From the NCBI GenBank assembly GCA_964355945.1, contig CAYHGE010000004.1, forward strand, positions 1-64,000: a stretch of DNA of 64,000 nucleotides. Direction: 5' to 3'. This DNA is from CAIVAT01 sp964355945. Its GTDB lineage: Bacteria > Bacteroidota > Bacteroidia > Bacteroidales > FEN-979. The notes under the pieces were generated by a model, which was given only the letters and a program-made list of their open reading frames with translations, searched no databases and had not been told where the DNA came from. Below are positions 35,674-49,200 of the stretch, piece by piece. The translations under genes and the position numbers were made by a program. How positions within the stretch are numbered: the first letter of the stretch is position 1; the number at the start of each line of letters is the position of its first letter.

Positions 35674-37193
35674 ATGAAAACAACAAGATTGATTTTTTCC
35701 GGCATGTTAATTATGCTATCATGGTCGGCAACCGCACAATCAGATCAGTACAGCAAGGCACGGATCCTGTACCTGAGTCTGAAAAATGATTCAGGAGAGC
35801 CAGTTCCGTCGTTTCAGATTCATCTCACTGACCAGACAACGCAACTGGCCATCAGCGTTGTTTCCGGTCAGAAAGGACTGATCGAGGTTCCTGTGGAGGT
35901 TGGGCATGGCTACTTTCTGAAAGATGATGACGGAAACCTGCTGGATGAAATCAACATTGCTCCGGCACCCACTGCTGTGTTGACTAAAACAATCCTGGTA
36001 TCAAAACCGGTATCATTGAAGGAGCATCCTTATGATACGGTTTTTCAAAACTTCGGAGCATCATTTTTCAAGGTTGGGGCATTAGAAGCGCGCATTACAA
36101 CAAGGATCACCGACCTGGACCACAAACCTCAGCAAAATCTTCCGGTCATGCTGGTGTGCCCTAAATACCGGAAAGTTTATGCTTCCAGAACCAACAATTC
36201 AGGTGTTGCAAGATTTCAGGTTATCTTGCATGGCGACTACCACCTGGGTATCGGGGAGTCGAAAGATCTGAAAACATACCAGATCCCAGCCTTATCTGGT
36301 TATTCTCTTACCGTTGACATTCCCTACCTTCCAACAGAAATTACAGAAAGAACCTCGAACGATACCGTATATCAGGAGTCGGTCAAAAAGAAAAGGGCGA
36401 CCTCTCTGCGGGCTTTTCTGGAGGTTACAGTTCAGAACTATGAGCACAGGCCATTGCCCGGTGAATCTGTATTCCTGAACACAGTTGGGAAATCCAGCGT
36501 CTTCACCTCGAAAACCGACTCACAGGGGAAAGCTTGTTTTCTTCTGCCATATGGCGCAGACTATACGCTTCACCTGACGTATGAGCGTGATATATTCCTT
36601 TGCAAATACCCATACAAGGAGGGTGTCCTGCTCGAAGATGAGGCGTTCATAACCTACCGGGGAACAGAAGAGATTAAAAATTTCTTCAAGGGGGCAATGC
36701 GCGATAAAAACGGTTTTATCACTGAATTCATGTCCGTCGGCGTAAAAAAGATCGGATTTGATCAGTCAAATGTACAGGTCACCGAGCATGGCTATCATGT
36801 TAATTTTCCTGCAAAAAGTGAAACGCCAACCCCGGCTATTTTGAATAATACGGATGTGATACAGGGAAAAGAATTTCTCTCTGGGTCATCGATATTTCAA
36901 AACGTCCCGGCATGCAGGAAGATGAGTTTTCCTCCATGCCTCAGGTCGTAAATCAGAAAATTATCGCATCCACCCGTTCCGGAAAAATAATGGTCGTTGA
37001 TCCGGTTAAAGGGACAGATGAAAACACATACAACCTGGAAGCATCGGTAAAATTCCAACCAGTCATTCACGATGGATGGATCTATGCAGGCTCAAAAGAG
37101 GGAAAGCTTATATCTTACAACACCCGTAACCGATCATTAACAGGCTGGCCAATGTGGTCGCTGAATGCTGCACATAACCCGGTGGTGGATTAG
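35674..37193 (+). pseudogene. Secreted protein with PQQ-propeller tail, split by a 2-base frameshift
   Basis: Signal peptide (MKTTRLIFSGMLIMLSWSATAQ) followed by three Ig/carboxypeptidase-like regulatory domains (for example RATSLRAFLEVTVQNYEHR, TDSQGKACFLLPYGADYTL). The frame from 35674 ends at 36951 with a nonsense tail. A second frame continues to 37193 with PQQ-type beta-propeller repeats (PQVVNQKIIASTRSGKIMVVD, VIHDGWIYAGSKEGKLISYN). Removing one CT from the CTCTCT run at 36877-36882 joins them as GKEFLWVIDISKRPGMQEDE, a typical propeller strand. The intact form would have about 505 residues and too few propeller blades for a full ring. It may be a real mutation, a phase-variable switch or a sequencing error. 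Confidence 0.65.
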
Positions 37194-37227
37194 CATGGGT
37201 TGAGAGACTAATAAATAGCTTATAATA

Positions 37228-37265
37228 AAAACAGCCGCCCGGATCAAACCAGGCGGCTGTTTTTA
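37228..37265. terminator. Bidirectional terminator between convergent genes
   Basis: AAAACAGCCGCC (37228-37239) pairs with GGCGGCTGTTTT (37252-37263) across a 12-base loop, with T-runs on both strands. It separates the frameshifted plus-strand gene from the giant adhesin on the minus strand. Confidence 0.9.
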
Positions 37266-37284
37266 TTAATACCAGAAAATCCGG

Positions 37285-40200
37285 TTATCTGTTAACAAAC
37301 ATCTTTCTGACAACTTTGTATTCACTGTTCAGGAATACAACGGTGTAGATCCCCCTGGCAACCTGCCCGAGATCGATGCGTGTTTCGAATTTCCCGCCGG
37401 TCGTTGTCACATCCTTTTGCTCATAGAACTTCTCACCAATTACATTGTACACCTCGATGGTAAAGGTCTGTTGAGTTGGGGTGATGATGGACACGTTGAA
37501 TTTACCATTGTTTGGCACCGGGTAAATGTTGAAGTTGCTGCTCATCAACTCTTCCTGGCCAACAAACAACACGTAAACGTGGTTCGAGGTGTCGGAGGAA
37601 CATCCGTTTGAAGATACAACGCTCCAATACCAGCCAGTGATGGTGGCAGTATAGGTTTGGTTTGTAGCACCCGGAATCGCACCTGTTCCTTCATAGTACC
37701 ATTGATTACCGTTGGCAATACTGCTTGTGAGCAGTGAGCCTACTGCGGTAACAACAGGAGCAGATGGAATGGCGTTGATGGTCACGTTGAAGTTTGGCGA
37801 TACTGTGCCACTTCCGCAGGTGTTTGTTCCCTTCACGGTGATCACACCACTTGCGGGAGTATTTCCAAAGCTTACAACAATGCTGTTGGTGGTACCACCA
37901 GCGGTTATTGTTGCCCCGGCGGGTACTGTCCATACATAGCTTGTTGCACTTGCAATGGCAGGAACAGTATAAACCAAACCTGTAGAACCCGCACATACCG
38001 ATGCAGGACCGGTTATCGTTCCGGCAGCTGCCGGCAACGGATTCACGGTTACAGCAAAGGTGGCAACAGGACCATTACCACACTGATTCACAGCCGAAAC
38101 TGTAACAGCGCCAGAAACAGCCGAAGTTCCGAAGTTAACAGTAATGCTTGTGCTGCCAGCGCCAGAGGCGATGGTTGCTCCGGCAGGCACCGACCAGGTG
38201 TAGGATGTTGCACCAACCACAGGCGTGGTAGAATAAACCACTCCATTCGTTCCGGCACAAAGCGATGACGTTCCTGTTATCGCTCCTACCGTGCTGGGTG
38301 GAGAGTTCACGAAAACTGTATAAACAGTTGGCGTTGCAGCCAAACATCCGGATGCATTGGCATAGTTCACGGTTACTGTCTGGATGCCAAGCTGGTTCCA
38401 TGTCACATCCAGGGAACTTGTGCCCTGACCTGAAACAATGGTTCCACCGGCAGAAACAGTCCAGACATATCCGGTCATCCCGCTTTCAGTGTAGTAGATG
38501 TTGTTTGTTGAGCCGACACACGGGTTGTTTGTACTTCCAATGGTCGGAACGGGAGCTGAGTTTACGGTTACATTGTAGATTGCAGGCGCAGCGGCAGGAC
38601 AAATGTTGGTGTAGGTCACCGTAACAGTCTGTGCTCCGATTGCATTCCAGGTAACAGTAACGCTGCTGCTGGTTGATGTACCACCCGCAGTGATAGTGCC
38701 ACCGGCAGATACCGTCCAAACATAATTGGTCATGCCTGTCTGGGTTGTATATGTTGCCGATCCACCCTGGCAAGCCAGTGCAGGACCCGTTATTGTTGGG
38801 GTTGGCGATGCATTGACTGTTACGTTGTATGTTGCAGGTGATGCAGCAGTACAGCCATTGGCATTGTTATAGTTAACCGTTACAGTCTTGGCACCGGCGG
38901 TGCTCCAGGTTACAGTAATTGCACTCGTGCCTGAACCGGCGGTGATTGCTCCTCCGGCCGATACAGTCCAGGTATAACCTGTCATGCCCGTCTCCGTAGT
39001 GTAAACATTCCCTGTTGAGTTCACACAAACGGTTGCAGGACCGGCAATTGTCGGAACCGGCAGCGCATTTACCGTTACGTTATATGTAGCAGCGGTTGCT
39101 GCAGTACAGCCATTCGCATTGGCATAGTTCACGGTAACTGTTTTTGCGCCAACCGTGCTCCAGGTAACAGTAATCGCACTTGTTCCGGCACCGGCAGTAA
39201 TTGTACCTCCGGCAGAAACTGTCCATGTGTAACCTGTCATACCTGTCTGCGTAGTGTATATATTGCCAGTGGAGTTCAGACAAACTGAAGCTGGACCGGC
39301 AATTGTCGGAACCGGCAACGCATTCACTGTCACTGTGTAAGTGGCAGGTGTTACTGCCGTGCAGCCATTTACGTTATTGTAGTTCACCGTAACCGTTTTT
39401 GCTCCGATGGTACTCCAGGTCACTGTGATTGCACTGGTACCAGTTCCTGCAGTAATTGTACCTCCCGCAGATACCGTCCAGGTATATCCTGTCATTCCGG
39501 CTTCTGTGTTGTAAACATTACCAGTTGAGTTCAAACATACGGATGCTGGTCCGGCAATGGTTGGAACCGGCAGGGCATTTACTGTTACATTATAGGTAGT
39601 GGGTGTTGCTGCAGTACAGCCATTTGCGTTGTTATAGTTCACCGTAACCGTCTTGGCACCGATGGTACTCCAGGTCACTGTGATTGCACTGGTACCAGTT
39701 CCTGCAGTAATTGTACCTCCCGCAGATACCGTCCAGGTATATCCTGTCATTCCGGCTTCTGTGTTGTAAACATTACCAGTTGAGTTCAAACATACGGATG
39801 CTGGTCCGGCAATGGTTGGAACCGGCAGGGCATTTACTGTTACATTATAGGTAGTGGGTGTTGCTGCAGTACAGCCATTTGCGTTGTTATAGTTCACCGT
39901 AACCGTCTTGGCACCGATGGTACTCCAGGTCACTGTGATTGCACTGGTACCAGTTCCTGCAGTAATTGTACCTCCCGCAGATACCGTCCAGGTATATCCT
40001 GTCATTCCGGCTTCTGTGTTGTAAACATTACCAGTTGAGTTCAAACATACGGATGCTGGTCCGGCAATGGTTGGAACCGGCAGGGCATTTACTGTTACAT
40101 TATAAGTAGCAGGTGTTGCAGCTGTACAGTTATTTGCATTGGTATAATTTACTGTAACTGTTTTCGCCCCGGTAGTGCTCCAGGTAACTGTAATTGCACT

Positions 40201-43200
40201 GGTTCCTGCACCGGCAGTAATTGTGCCCCCTGCAGATACTGTCCACGTGTAGCCTGTCATCCCAGCCTCTGTATTATATATGTTTCCGACAGAGTTCAGA
40301 CAGACTGATGCAGGACCGGTAATTGTCGGAACCGGTAAGGCATAGATGCTGATTGTTACTACGTTGGTGGTAACCGGAGTTCCGCAGGCCGATGACTGTA
40401 TTTGCCTGTAATAGGTTACGGCGGTCAATGCACCTGGTTGATAGTTAAGGTTAATGGCTCCGCCAATGTTGGTAAATGTAACATTATCGGTTGAATTCTG
40501 CCATTGATACGTGTATGGTCCGATGCTGCCTGTTGGTGCAACGCCGATCAACTGTGCCGGGATTGAGCCGGAACATATCGTCTGGTTTGCACTGATCGAT
40601 CCGACAGTCAATACCGGGTTGACAGTAATTGTCACCACATTGGTTGGCAGCGGTCCGTTACAGGCTCCTGAGGCATTCTGTTGCTGTCTGAAATAAGTTG
40701 TAGCCGCAAGAATACCTGGTTGGTAGTTTAGCATGGTTGCACCACTGAGATTGGAGAATGTGACATTATCCAGTGAACTTTGCCATTGATACGTTGGAGA
40801 TGTTCCGTTGGATGGGGCAACACCATTCAGCAATGCAGGAGCAGTACCAGCGCAAATAGACTGGCTTGCACTGATAGACCCAACAACGAGACCCGGGTTT
40901 ATAGAAATGGTCACTACATTAGTGGGTAGTGGTCCTCCACACGTGCCAAGCGCATTCTGCTGCTGTCTGTAGTATGTTGTGGCTACGATGGATCCTGGCT
41001 GGTAATTGAGCATGGTCGCACCACTGATGTTGGCAAAAGTGATATTATCAAGCGAACTCTGCCACTGATATGACGGAGATGTGCCATTGCCCGGTGCAAT
41101 ACCGTTAAGCTGTGCAGGTGTATTACCTGGACAAACCGCCTGGTTTGCACTGATCGAGCCAACGATGAGGTTCGGGTTGAAAGTAATTGTAACCACATTG
41201 GTTGGCAGTGGTCCCTGACAGGTTCCGAGTGCATCTTGCATCTGCCTGAAATAGGTTGTCGCAACAATCGCTCCCGGCTGGTAGTTGAGCATGGTTGCTC
41301 CGCTGATGTTGGCAAAGGTGATATTATCCAGCGAACTCTGCCACTGATACGTCGGAGCAGTCCCGTTTGCAGGGGCAACACCATTCAATTGGGCTGGTGT
41401 ATTACCGGCACAGATAGACTGGTTTGCACTGATGCTGCCCACCGCAAGATTTGGTGTCATATCAATTACCACCACGTTAGTGGGTAATGGTCCGCCACAG
41501 GTTCCTGTAGCATTTTGCAGCAATTGATAATAAGTTTTTACCGCAAGCACACCGGGTTGATAGGTAAGAGCTGTTGCCCCGCTTATATTGGCAAATGTTA
41601 CATTATTTAATGAACTCTGCCACTGGTATGTAGGAGCTGTGCCATTTGCAGGAGGAGTACCCACCAACGCTGCCGGAGCAGTGTTTATGCAAATAGTCTG
41701 GTTCGATCCGATGGTACCTGGTACAAGAAGAGCATCCGTGCTGGTGGTAATTGTCACCACGTTGGTTGCTTTTGGTCCACCGCAAGTTCCCGTGGCACTT
41801 TGTAACAACTGATAATAGGTTGTTGCAGACAACACTCCGGGCTGATAGTTAAGAGCAGTAGCACCATTGATATTCGCAAATGTTATGTTGTCCAGCGAGC
41901 TCTGCCATTGGTAAACAGGTGCTGTTCCATTCGCCGGGGCGATACCATTCAGCTGGAATGGCGCTGTGTTAATACAAATGGTCTGGTCAGCACTGATTGA
42001 TCCTACAATGATGTCGGGCGTAACAGTGATGGTTACCACATTGGTTACCAGCGGACCGCCACATGTACCAAGTTTATCCTGCCACTGACGGAAATAGGTT
42101 GTCACTGTTAATGCAAGGGGCTGATAATTTAAACCAATTGCACCAGGGATGTCTGTAAATGTTACATTATCAGTTGAACTCTGCCATTGGTAAGATTCGG
42201 ATGCAGCTTTCATGGGTGCTACACCATTCAATTGCGCAGGAATAGTACCGTAGCAGATGACCTGGTCAGCACTGATTGATCCAACGACCAGTTGAGGAGT
42301 CACCGTAATGGTCACTACATTGGTTGGTAATGGGCCGCCACAGGTTCCTGTTGCATTCTGAAGCTGCAGGTAATAGGTGGTAGTTGTCAGAGCACCGGGT
42401 TGATAATTAAGGGCAGTTGCACCATTGATATTTGCAAAAGTCACATTATCAAGTGAGCTCTGCCACTGGTATGTTGGAGCCGTTCCATTGGCAGGAGCTG
42501 TTCCGGTCAAATTAGCAGGGATGGACCCACTACAGATGGTCTGATCTGCAAAGATAGAACCCATTGCCAGTGGTGGATCAATCGTGATCATAACTGTATT
42601 GGTAGTAAGTGGTCCTCCGCAAACACCTGTTTGTATCTGACGATAATAGGTCGTTACCAGCAATGCACCGGGTTGATAGTCGAGACTGTTGGCACCCGAA
42701 ATATCCGTAAAAATCACATTATCCGTTGAATTCTGCCATTGATATGTGTAAATGCCATCCCCTCCTGTCGGTGAAATTCCTGATAATTGTGCCGGAGTAG
42801 CTCCGCCACAAATATTCTGGCTGGAACCAATTGATCCGGCAACGAATGAAGGAATGACTGTAATAGTCAATGTGTTGGTTGCCAACGGGCCGCCACAGGT
42901 TCCTGTTGCATCCTGCAACTGCTTGTAATAAGTAGTTGTTGTCAAAACACCAGGCTGGTAATTCAACTGGGTTGCCCCGCTGATATTGCTGAATGTAATG
43001 TTATTCAGTGAACTCTGCCACTGATATTCAGGACTCGTTCCGTTTGATGGAGCTATACCATTTAATTGTAATGGCACGATGCCCGAACAGATCGTCTGGT
43101 CAGCGCTGATGGAACCTACAAGGAGATTGTCAAAAACTGTCATGGTCACCGTATTCGACATGACCGGGTTGCCCAGGGTACATGGCTCACTCGAAGTCAA

Positions 43201-46200
43201 CTGACAGGTAACAACATCATTATTGGCAGGAGTATAAGCATAAGTCGGACTGTTGGTTCCGGAAGCTACACCATTCACATACCATTGGTATGCAGGGGTG
43301 GTGCCTCCATTGATCGGTGATGCCGTAAATGTAACCAGGGTTGGGCCGCAAACCGGGTTGGCCGATGGTGTAACGGCTACTGCAACCGGGAGGTTCGTGA
43401 GCACGGCCATCGTCACGGTGTTCGACATGGCAGGGCTGCCCAGGGTACATGGTTCGCTCGAAGTAAGCTCGCAGGTAACAACATCATTGTTGACCGGAAT
43501 ATGCGTAAAGATTGTACTGTTGGTTCCGGCTGGAACTGCATTTACATACCACTGGTAAACCGGTGTGGTTCCGCCATTGACCGGTGATGCGGTATAGGTT
43601 ACCGAAGTGCCCGCACAAACCGGATTCGCCGACGGCAATACCGCTACAGATACAGGTAAAACAGAAATCACTGTCATTGTCACTGCATTCGATATCGCAG
43701 GACTGCCTGATGTACAAGGTTCGCTTGAAGTCAGCTGACAGGTAACAACATCATTGTTGACCGGAGCATAAGAATAAGTAGCGCTGTTGGTCCCTGCTGG
43801 AGTTCCGTTTACATACCATTGATACACAGGAGTGGTGCCTTCATTGAGCGGAGAAGCTGTGAATGTAACAGATATTCCGTCGCAAACAGGGTTGGCCGAT
43901 GGAGCTACTGTAACAGAAACAGGCAGGATCGGAAGCACTGTCATTGTAACTGTGTTCGACATAACAGGGTTTGCGGTGGTACATGTTTCACTGGAGGTCA
44001 GCTGACAGGTTACAACATCATTATCCACCGGTATATAAGAATAGACATTACTGTTCGCTCCGGTTGGGTTCCCGTTCACAAACCACTGGTAAGCAGGAGT
44101 TGTTCCACCATTGATCGGCGATGCCATGAAAGTTACAGAGATACCTGAACAAACCGGGTTGGCTGAAGGAGTAACTGCAACTGCAACCGGCAGATTCGGA
44201 TTTACCGTGATGGTAACTGCGTTGGTTGGCAATGGTCCGCCACAGGGACCAGTTGCATTTTGTAACTGCTTGTAATAGGTAGTCGTTGTCAGGGCGCCTG
44301 GCTGGTAATTAAGCAGGGTTGCTCCGCTGATATTGTTGAACGTATTGTTATCAAGTGAACTCTGCCACTGGTAAACAGGGCTTGTTCCGTTTGATGGAGG
44401 TATTCCATTTAGTTGCACTGGTACGATCCCTGAACAGATCGTCTGATCAGCACTGATGGAGCCAACCAGGAGATTCTCCAGGGTTGTCATGGTCACTGGA
44501 TTCGACATGGCCGGATTTCCCAGTGTACAAGGCTCACTCGAGGTAAGCCTGCAGGTAACAACGTCATTATTGGCCGGTATATAAGTAAAGGCTATGTTGT
44601 TGGTTCCGGCAGATACACCGTTCACATACCAATTGTAGGCAGGTGTGGTTCCTCCATTGAAGGGTGATGCGGTGAAGGTTACTGGATTACCATTGCAAAC
44701 CGGGTTGGCCGATGGTGCAATGGCAACTGCTACCGGTAGATTCGGAAGCACAGTCACGGTAACCGTATTCGACATGACCGGGTTGACCAGGGTACATGTT
44801 TCACTTGAAGTTAGCTGGCAGGTAACCACATCATTGTTGACCGGTGTATAAGAATAGATGGCGCTGTTGAATCCTACAGCTGTTCCATTCACAAACCACT
44901 GGTAAGAAGGTGTGGTTCCGCCGTTGATCGGTGATGCCGTGAAGGTCACTGCGGTGACAGCACAAACAGGGTTGGCCGATGGATTAACTGCCACAGATAC
45001 TGGCAGATTCGGGTTGACCGTAATAGTTACCGTGTTGGTTGCCAATGGGCCGCCGCAGGTTCCTGCTGCATCCTGCAACTGCTTGTAATAGGTGTTCGTT
45101 GTCAAAGCGCCCGGCTGGTAATTAAGCAGGGTTGCTCCGCTGATATTGTTGAAGGTATTGTTATCAAGTGAACTCTGCCACTGGTAAACAGGGCTAGTTC
45201 CGTTTGACGGAGCTATCCCATTTAATTGTAATGGCACGATGCCCGAACAGATCGTCTGGTCAGCGCTGATGGAACCTACAAGGAGATTGTCAAAAACTGT
45301 CATGGTCACCGTATTCGACATGACCGGGTTGCCCAGGGTACATGGCTCACTCGAAGTCAACTGACAGGTAACAACATCATTATTGGCAGGAGTATAAGCA
45401 TAAGTCGGACTGTTGGTTCCGGAAGCTACACCATTCACATACCATTGGTATGCAGGGGTGGTGCCTCCATTGATCGGTGATGCCGTAAATGTAACCAGGG
45501 TTGGGCCGCAAACCGGGTTGGCCGATGGTGTAACGGCTACTGCAACCGGGAGGTTCGTGAGCACGGCCATCGTCACGGTGTTCGACATGGCAGGGCTGCC
45601 CAGGGTACATGGTTCGCTCGAAGTAAGCTCGCAGGTAACAACATCATTGTTGACCGGAATATGCGTAAAGATTGTACTGTTGGTTCCGGCTGGAACTGCA
45701 TTTACATACCACTGGTAAACCGGTGTGGTTCCGCCATTGACCGGTGATGCGGTATAGGTTACCGAAGTGCCCGCACAAACCGGATTCGCCGACGGCAATA
45801 CCGCTACAGATACAGGTAAAACAGAAATCACTGTCATTGTCACTGCATTCGATATCGCAGGACTGCCTGATGTACAAGGTTCGCTTGAAGTCAGCTGACA
45901 GGTAACAACATCATTGTTGACCGGAGCATAAGAATAAGTAGCGCTGTTGGTCCCTGCTGGAGTTCCGTTTACATACCATTGATACACAGGAGTGGTGCCT
46001 TCATTGAGCGGAGAAGCTGTGAATGTAACAGATATTCCGTCGCAAACAGGGTTGGCCGATGGAGCTACTGTAACAGAAACAGGCAGGATCGGAAGCACTG
46101 TCATTGTAACTGTGTTCGACATAACAGGGTTTGCGGTGGTACATGTTTCACTGGAGGTCAGCTGACAGGTTACAACATCATTATCCACCGGTATATAAGA

Positions 46201-49200
46201 ATAGACATTACTGTTCGCTCCGGTTGGGTTCCCGTTCACAAACCACTGGTAAGCAGGAGTTGTTCCACCATTGATCGGCGATGCCATGAAAGTTACAGAG
46301 ATACCTGAACAAACCGGGTTGGCTGAAGGAGTAACTGCAACTGCAACCGGCAGATTCGGATTTACCGTGATGGCAACTGTGTTGGTTGGCAATGGTCCGC
46401 CGCAGGTACCTGTTGCATCCTGCATCTGTTTGTAATAGGTAGTCGTTGTCAAAGTGCCCGGCTGGTAATTCAGCAGGGTTGCTCCGTTGATATTGTTAAA
46501 TGTATTGTTATCAAGTGAACTCTGCCACTGATAGGTGGGTGATGTTCCGTTTAAAGGTGCAATTCCGTCCAATTGCGCGGGCGTAATTCCCGAACAAATA
46601 GTCTGGTCTGCGCTGATCGAACCTACCTGAAGAACGGGTGTATGAGTTGCCGTAATGGTGTTCGAAATAGCCGGATTTCCTGTAGTGCATGCTTCACTGG
46701 ATGTCAGTTCACAGGTAACAAAATCGTTATTGGCCGGAGCATACGAATATGTTGCACTGTTTGTTCCGGCATTTAATCCGTTTACTTTCCATTGGTATGA
46801 AGGAGAAGTACCTCCATTTATGGCAGATGCCGTAAAGAGTACCGTAGTTCCTGCACATACAGGGTTCGCAGAGGCAATGATTGAAAGACTTACCGGAAGA
46901 AGTGGATTAACGGTCATTGTAACCGGCGTTGATACCGCAGGGCTTCCCGAAACACAGGTTTCACCAGATGTTAAAATGCAGGTAATTACATCATTGTTAG
47001 CTGGGGAATATGAAAAAACAGCATTATTGGTTCCGACAGGTATTCCATTACGCATCCAAAGGAATGAAGGTGTTAACCCCCCATTCACCGGAGTTGCTGT
47101 AAAGGAAACTGAAACACCATTGCACACCGGATTGGCACTGGCAGAAACAGAAACACTAACCGGGAGTATCGGGTTCACAGTCATTGTCACGCTGTTGGAT
47201 GTGGCGGGATTGCCACTCACACAGGTTTCGCTGGAGGTTAACTCACAGGTAACAACATCCCCGTTAACAGGGCTGTAAGAATATGTTGAATTTGTTGCAT
47301 TGTTTGCATTAATTCCATTTACTCTCCATTGGTAAACAGGTGTTGTACCACCATTCACTTCAGTGGCTGCAAAAATAACCGATGTACCGGAACAGACAGT
47401 ATTTGCGGAAGGCATAACAGATACACTAACCGGCAGCAGAGGGGTTACTATCATCACAACCGGATTCGACGTTGCAGGATTTCCGCTGATGCATGTTGCA
47501 CTTGAATTCAGTTCGCAAATGACCAGGTCGCCGTTGACTGGAACATAAGAATAGGTTGACATACCGGTTCCGACATTCGTTCCGTTTACTTTCCACTGGT
47601 AGGCAGGAGTGACACCTCCGTTAACCGGGGTAGCCGTAAAGGTAACCGAAGATCCCTCACAAACCGGATTCTCCGATGCAGCGATAGAAACACTCACTGC
47701 AAGTACCGGGTTAACCGTCATTGTCAGGATGTTCGATGTAGCCGGATTTCCGCTGGTACATGTTTCGTTAGAGTTCAGTACGCAGGTGATCATATCTCCG
47801 GTAACCGGAATGTAAGTATAGACCGGATTGTTTGGACCAACACCAGTTCCATTTACAAGCCATTGATAAACAGGAGCCAATCCGCCGTTTACCGGGGTCG
47901 CCGTGAAAGTTACGGAAGTACCCGCACAAACAGGATTTGCTGACCCGGCAATCGTTACACCAACGGGAAGAAGAGGATTTACCGTCATGGTAACATTGTT
48001 CGAAATAGCCGGATTGTTGGTTACACATGTCAGTCCCGAGGTCATCTCACATCGTACAACATCTCCGTTATTAGGATTATATGTGAACGTTGCATTGGTT
48101 GCGCCGGGTGCATCAATGCCATTTATCTTCCAAAGGAAAGCAGGAGTAACACCGCCATTCACAGGGGTTGACGTAAACGTAACCTGGGTGCCTGCACATA
48201 TACCATTTGCTGACGGAGTGATCGTGATGCTTGCTGTCAGTGACGGACTCACTGTCATCGTCAGTGTATTGGAGGTTGCCGGATTTCCCATGTTACATGG
48301 TTCACTGGAGGCCAGCAAACAGACAACCAGGTCTCCATCAACCGGTGTATAAGTAAACACCGGACTGTTGGTGCCGGCAATTGAACCATTCACCCTCCAT
48401 TGAAACGCAGGAGAAATACCTCCGTTTACCGGGGTGGCAGTAAAAGTGGCCGGAGTGCCATTGCATACAGTTGTTGCGGGTGTTGCAATCGTAAGGCTGA
48501 CAGGGAGCAGCGGATTGACAATCATGGTGACGGTATTCGATGTGGCAGGGCTTCCGGTATTACACATTTCGCTGGAAGTTAAAACACACGTAATGGCACT
48601 GTTGTTAACCGGGATGTAGGAATACGTTGCGTTGGTCGCTCCAATCACATCTGCACCATCAACTTTCCATTGATAAGCAGGAGTAAGCCCTCCGTTAGTT
48701 GGAGTGGCAGTGAACGTAACACTGGTACCTGCACAAACCGGATTTCCTGACGGGGCGATAGAAATGCTGACAGGCAGGTAAGGATTTACCGTGATCACGA
48801 CTGGCAGGGTTGGTAAAGGACCGATACAGGTGTTTAATGAGCTTTGGATTTGCCTGAAATAGGTTGTTGTTGTAAGTGCCAGTGGCTGATAGGTAGTTTG
48901 AGTTGCTCCGGCGATTGTGTTGTAGGTGACATTATCTGTCGAACTCTGCCACAGATATTGCGGTGCAGTTCCATTTGGGGCAGTTGAGGTTAACAATGCC
49001 GGGACAGATCCCGTACATATTGTTTGATTTGAACTTAGGATACCAACAACCAAATTAGGATAACCGGTAACCACATTGTCGATATAATTGACCGGTGTGA
49101 TTTGGAATCCAAGGTCATTCCATAATTTGCAAATAGGCGGTGGAGTGGGATCCGGTGATTTTCTCAGGTGGATCGAGGTAGTTCCTCCCTGGTAAATAAA

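Noticed and set aside
46655..47278. 207-codon open frame on the plus strand, and many similar ones opposite the adhesin
   Set aside because: They repeat with the module period on the opposite strand of a clear coding region, so they are shadows of the repeats.
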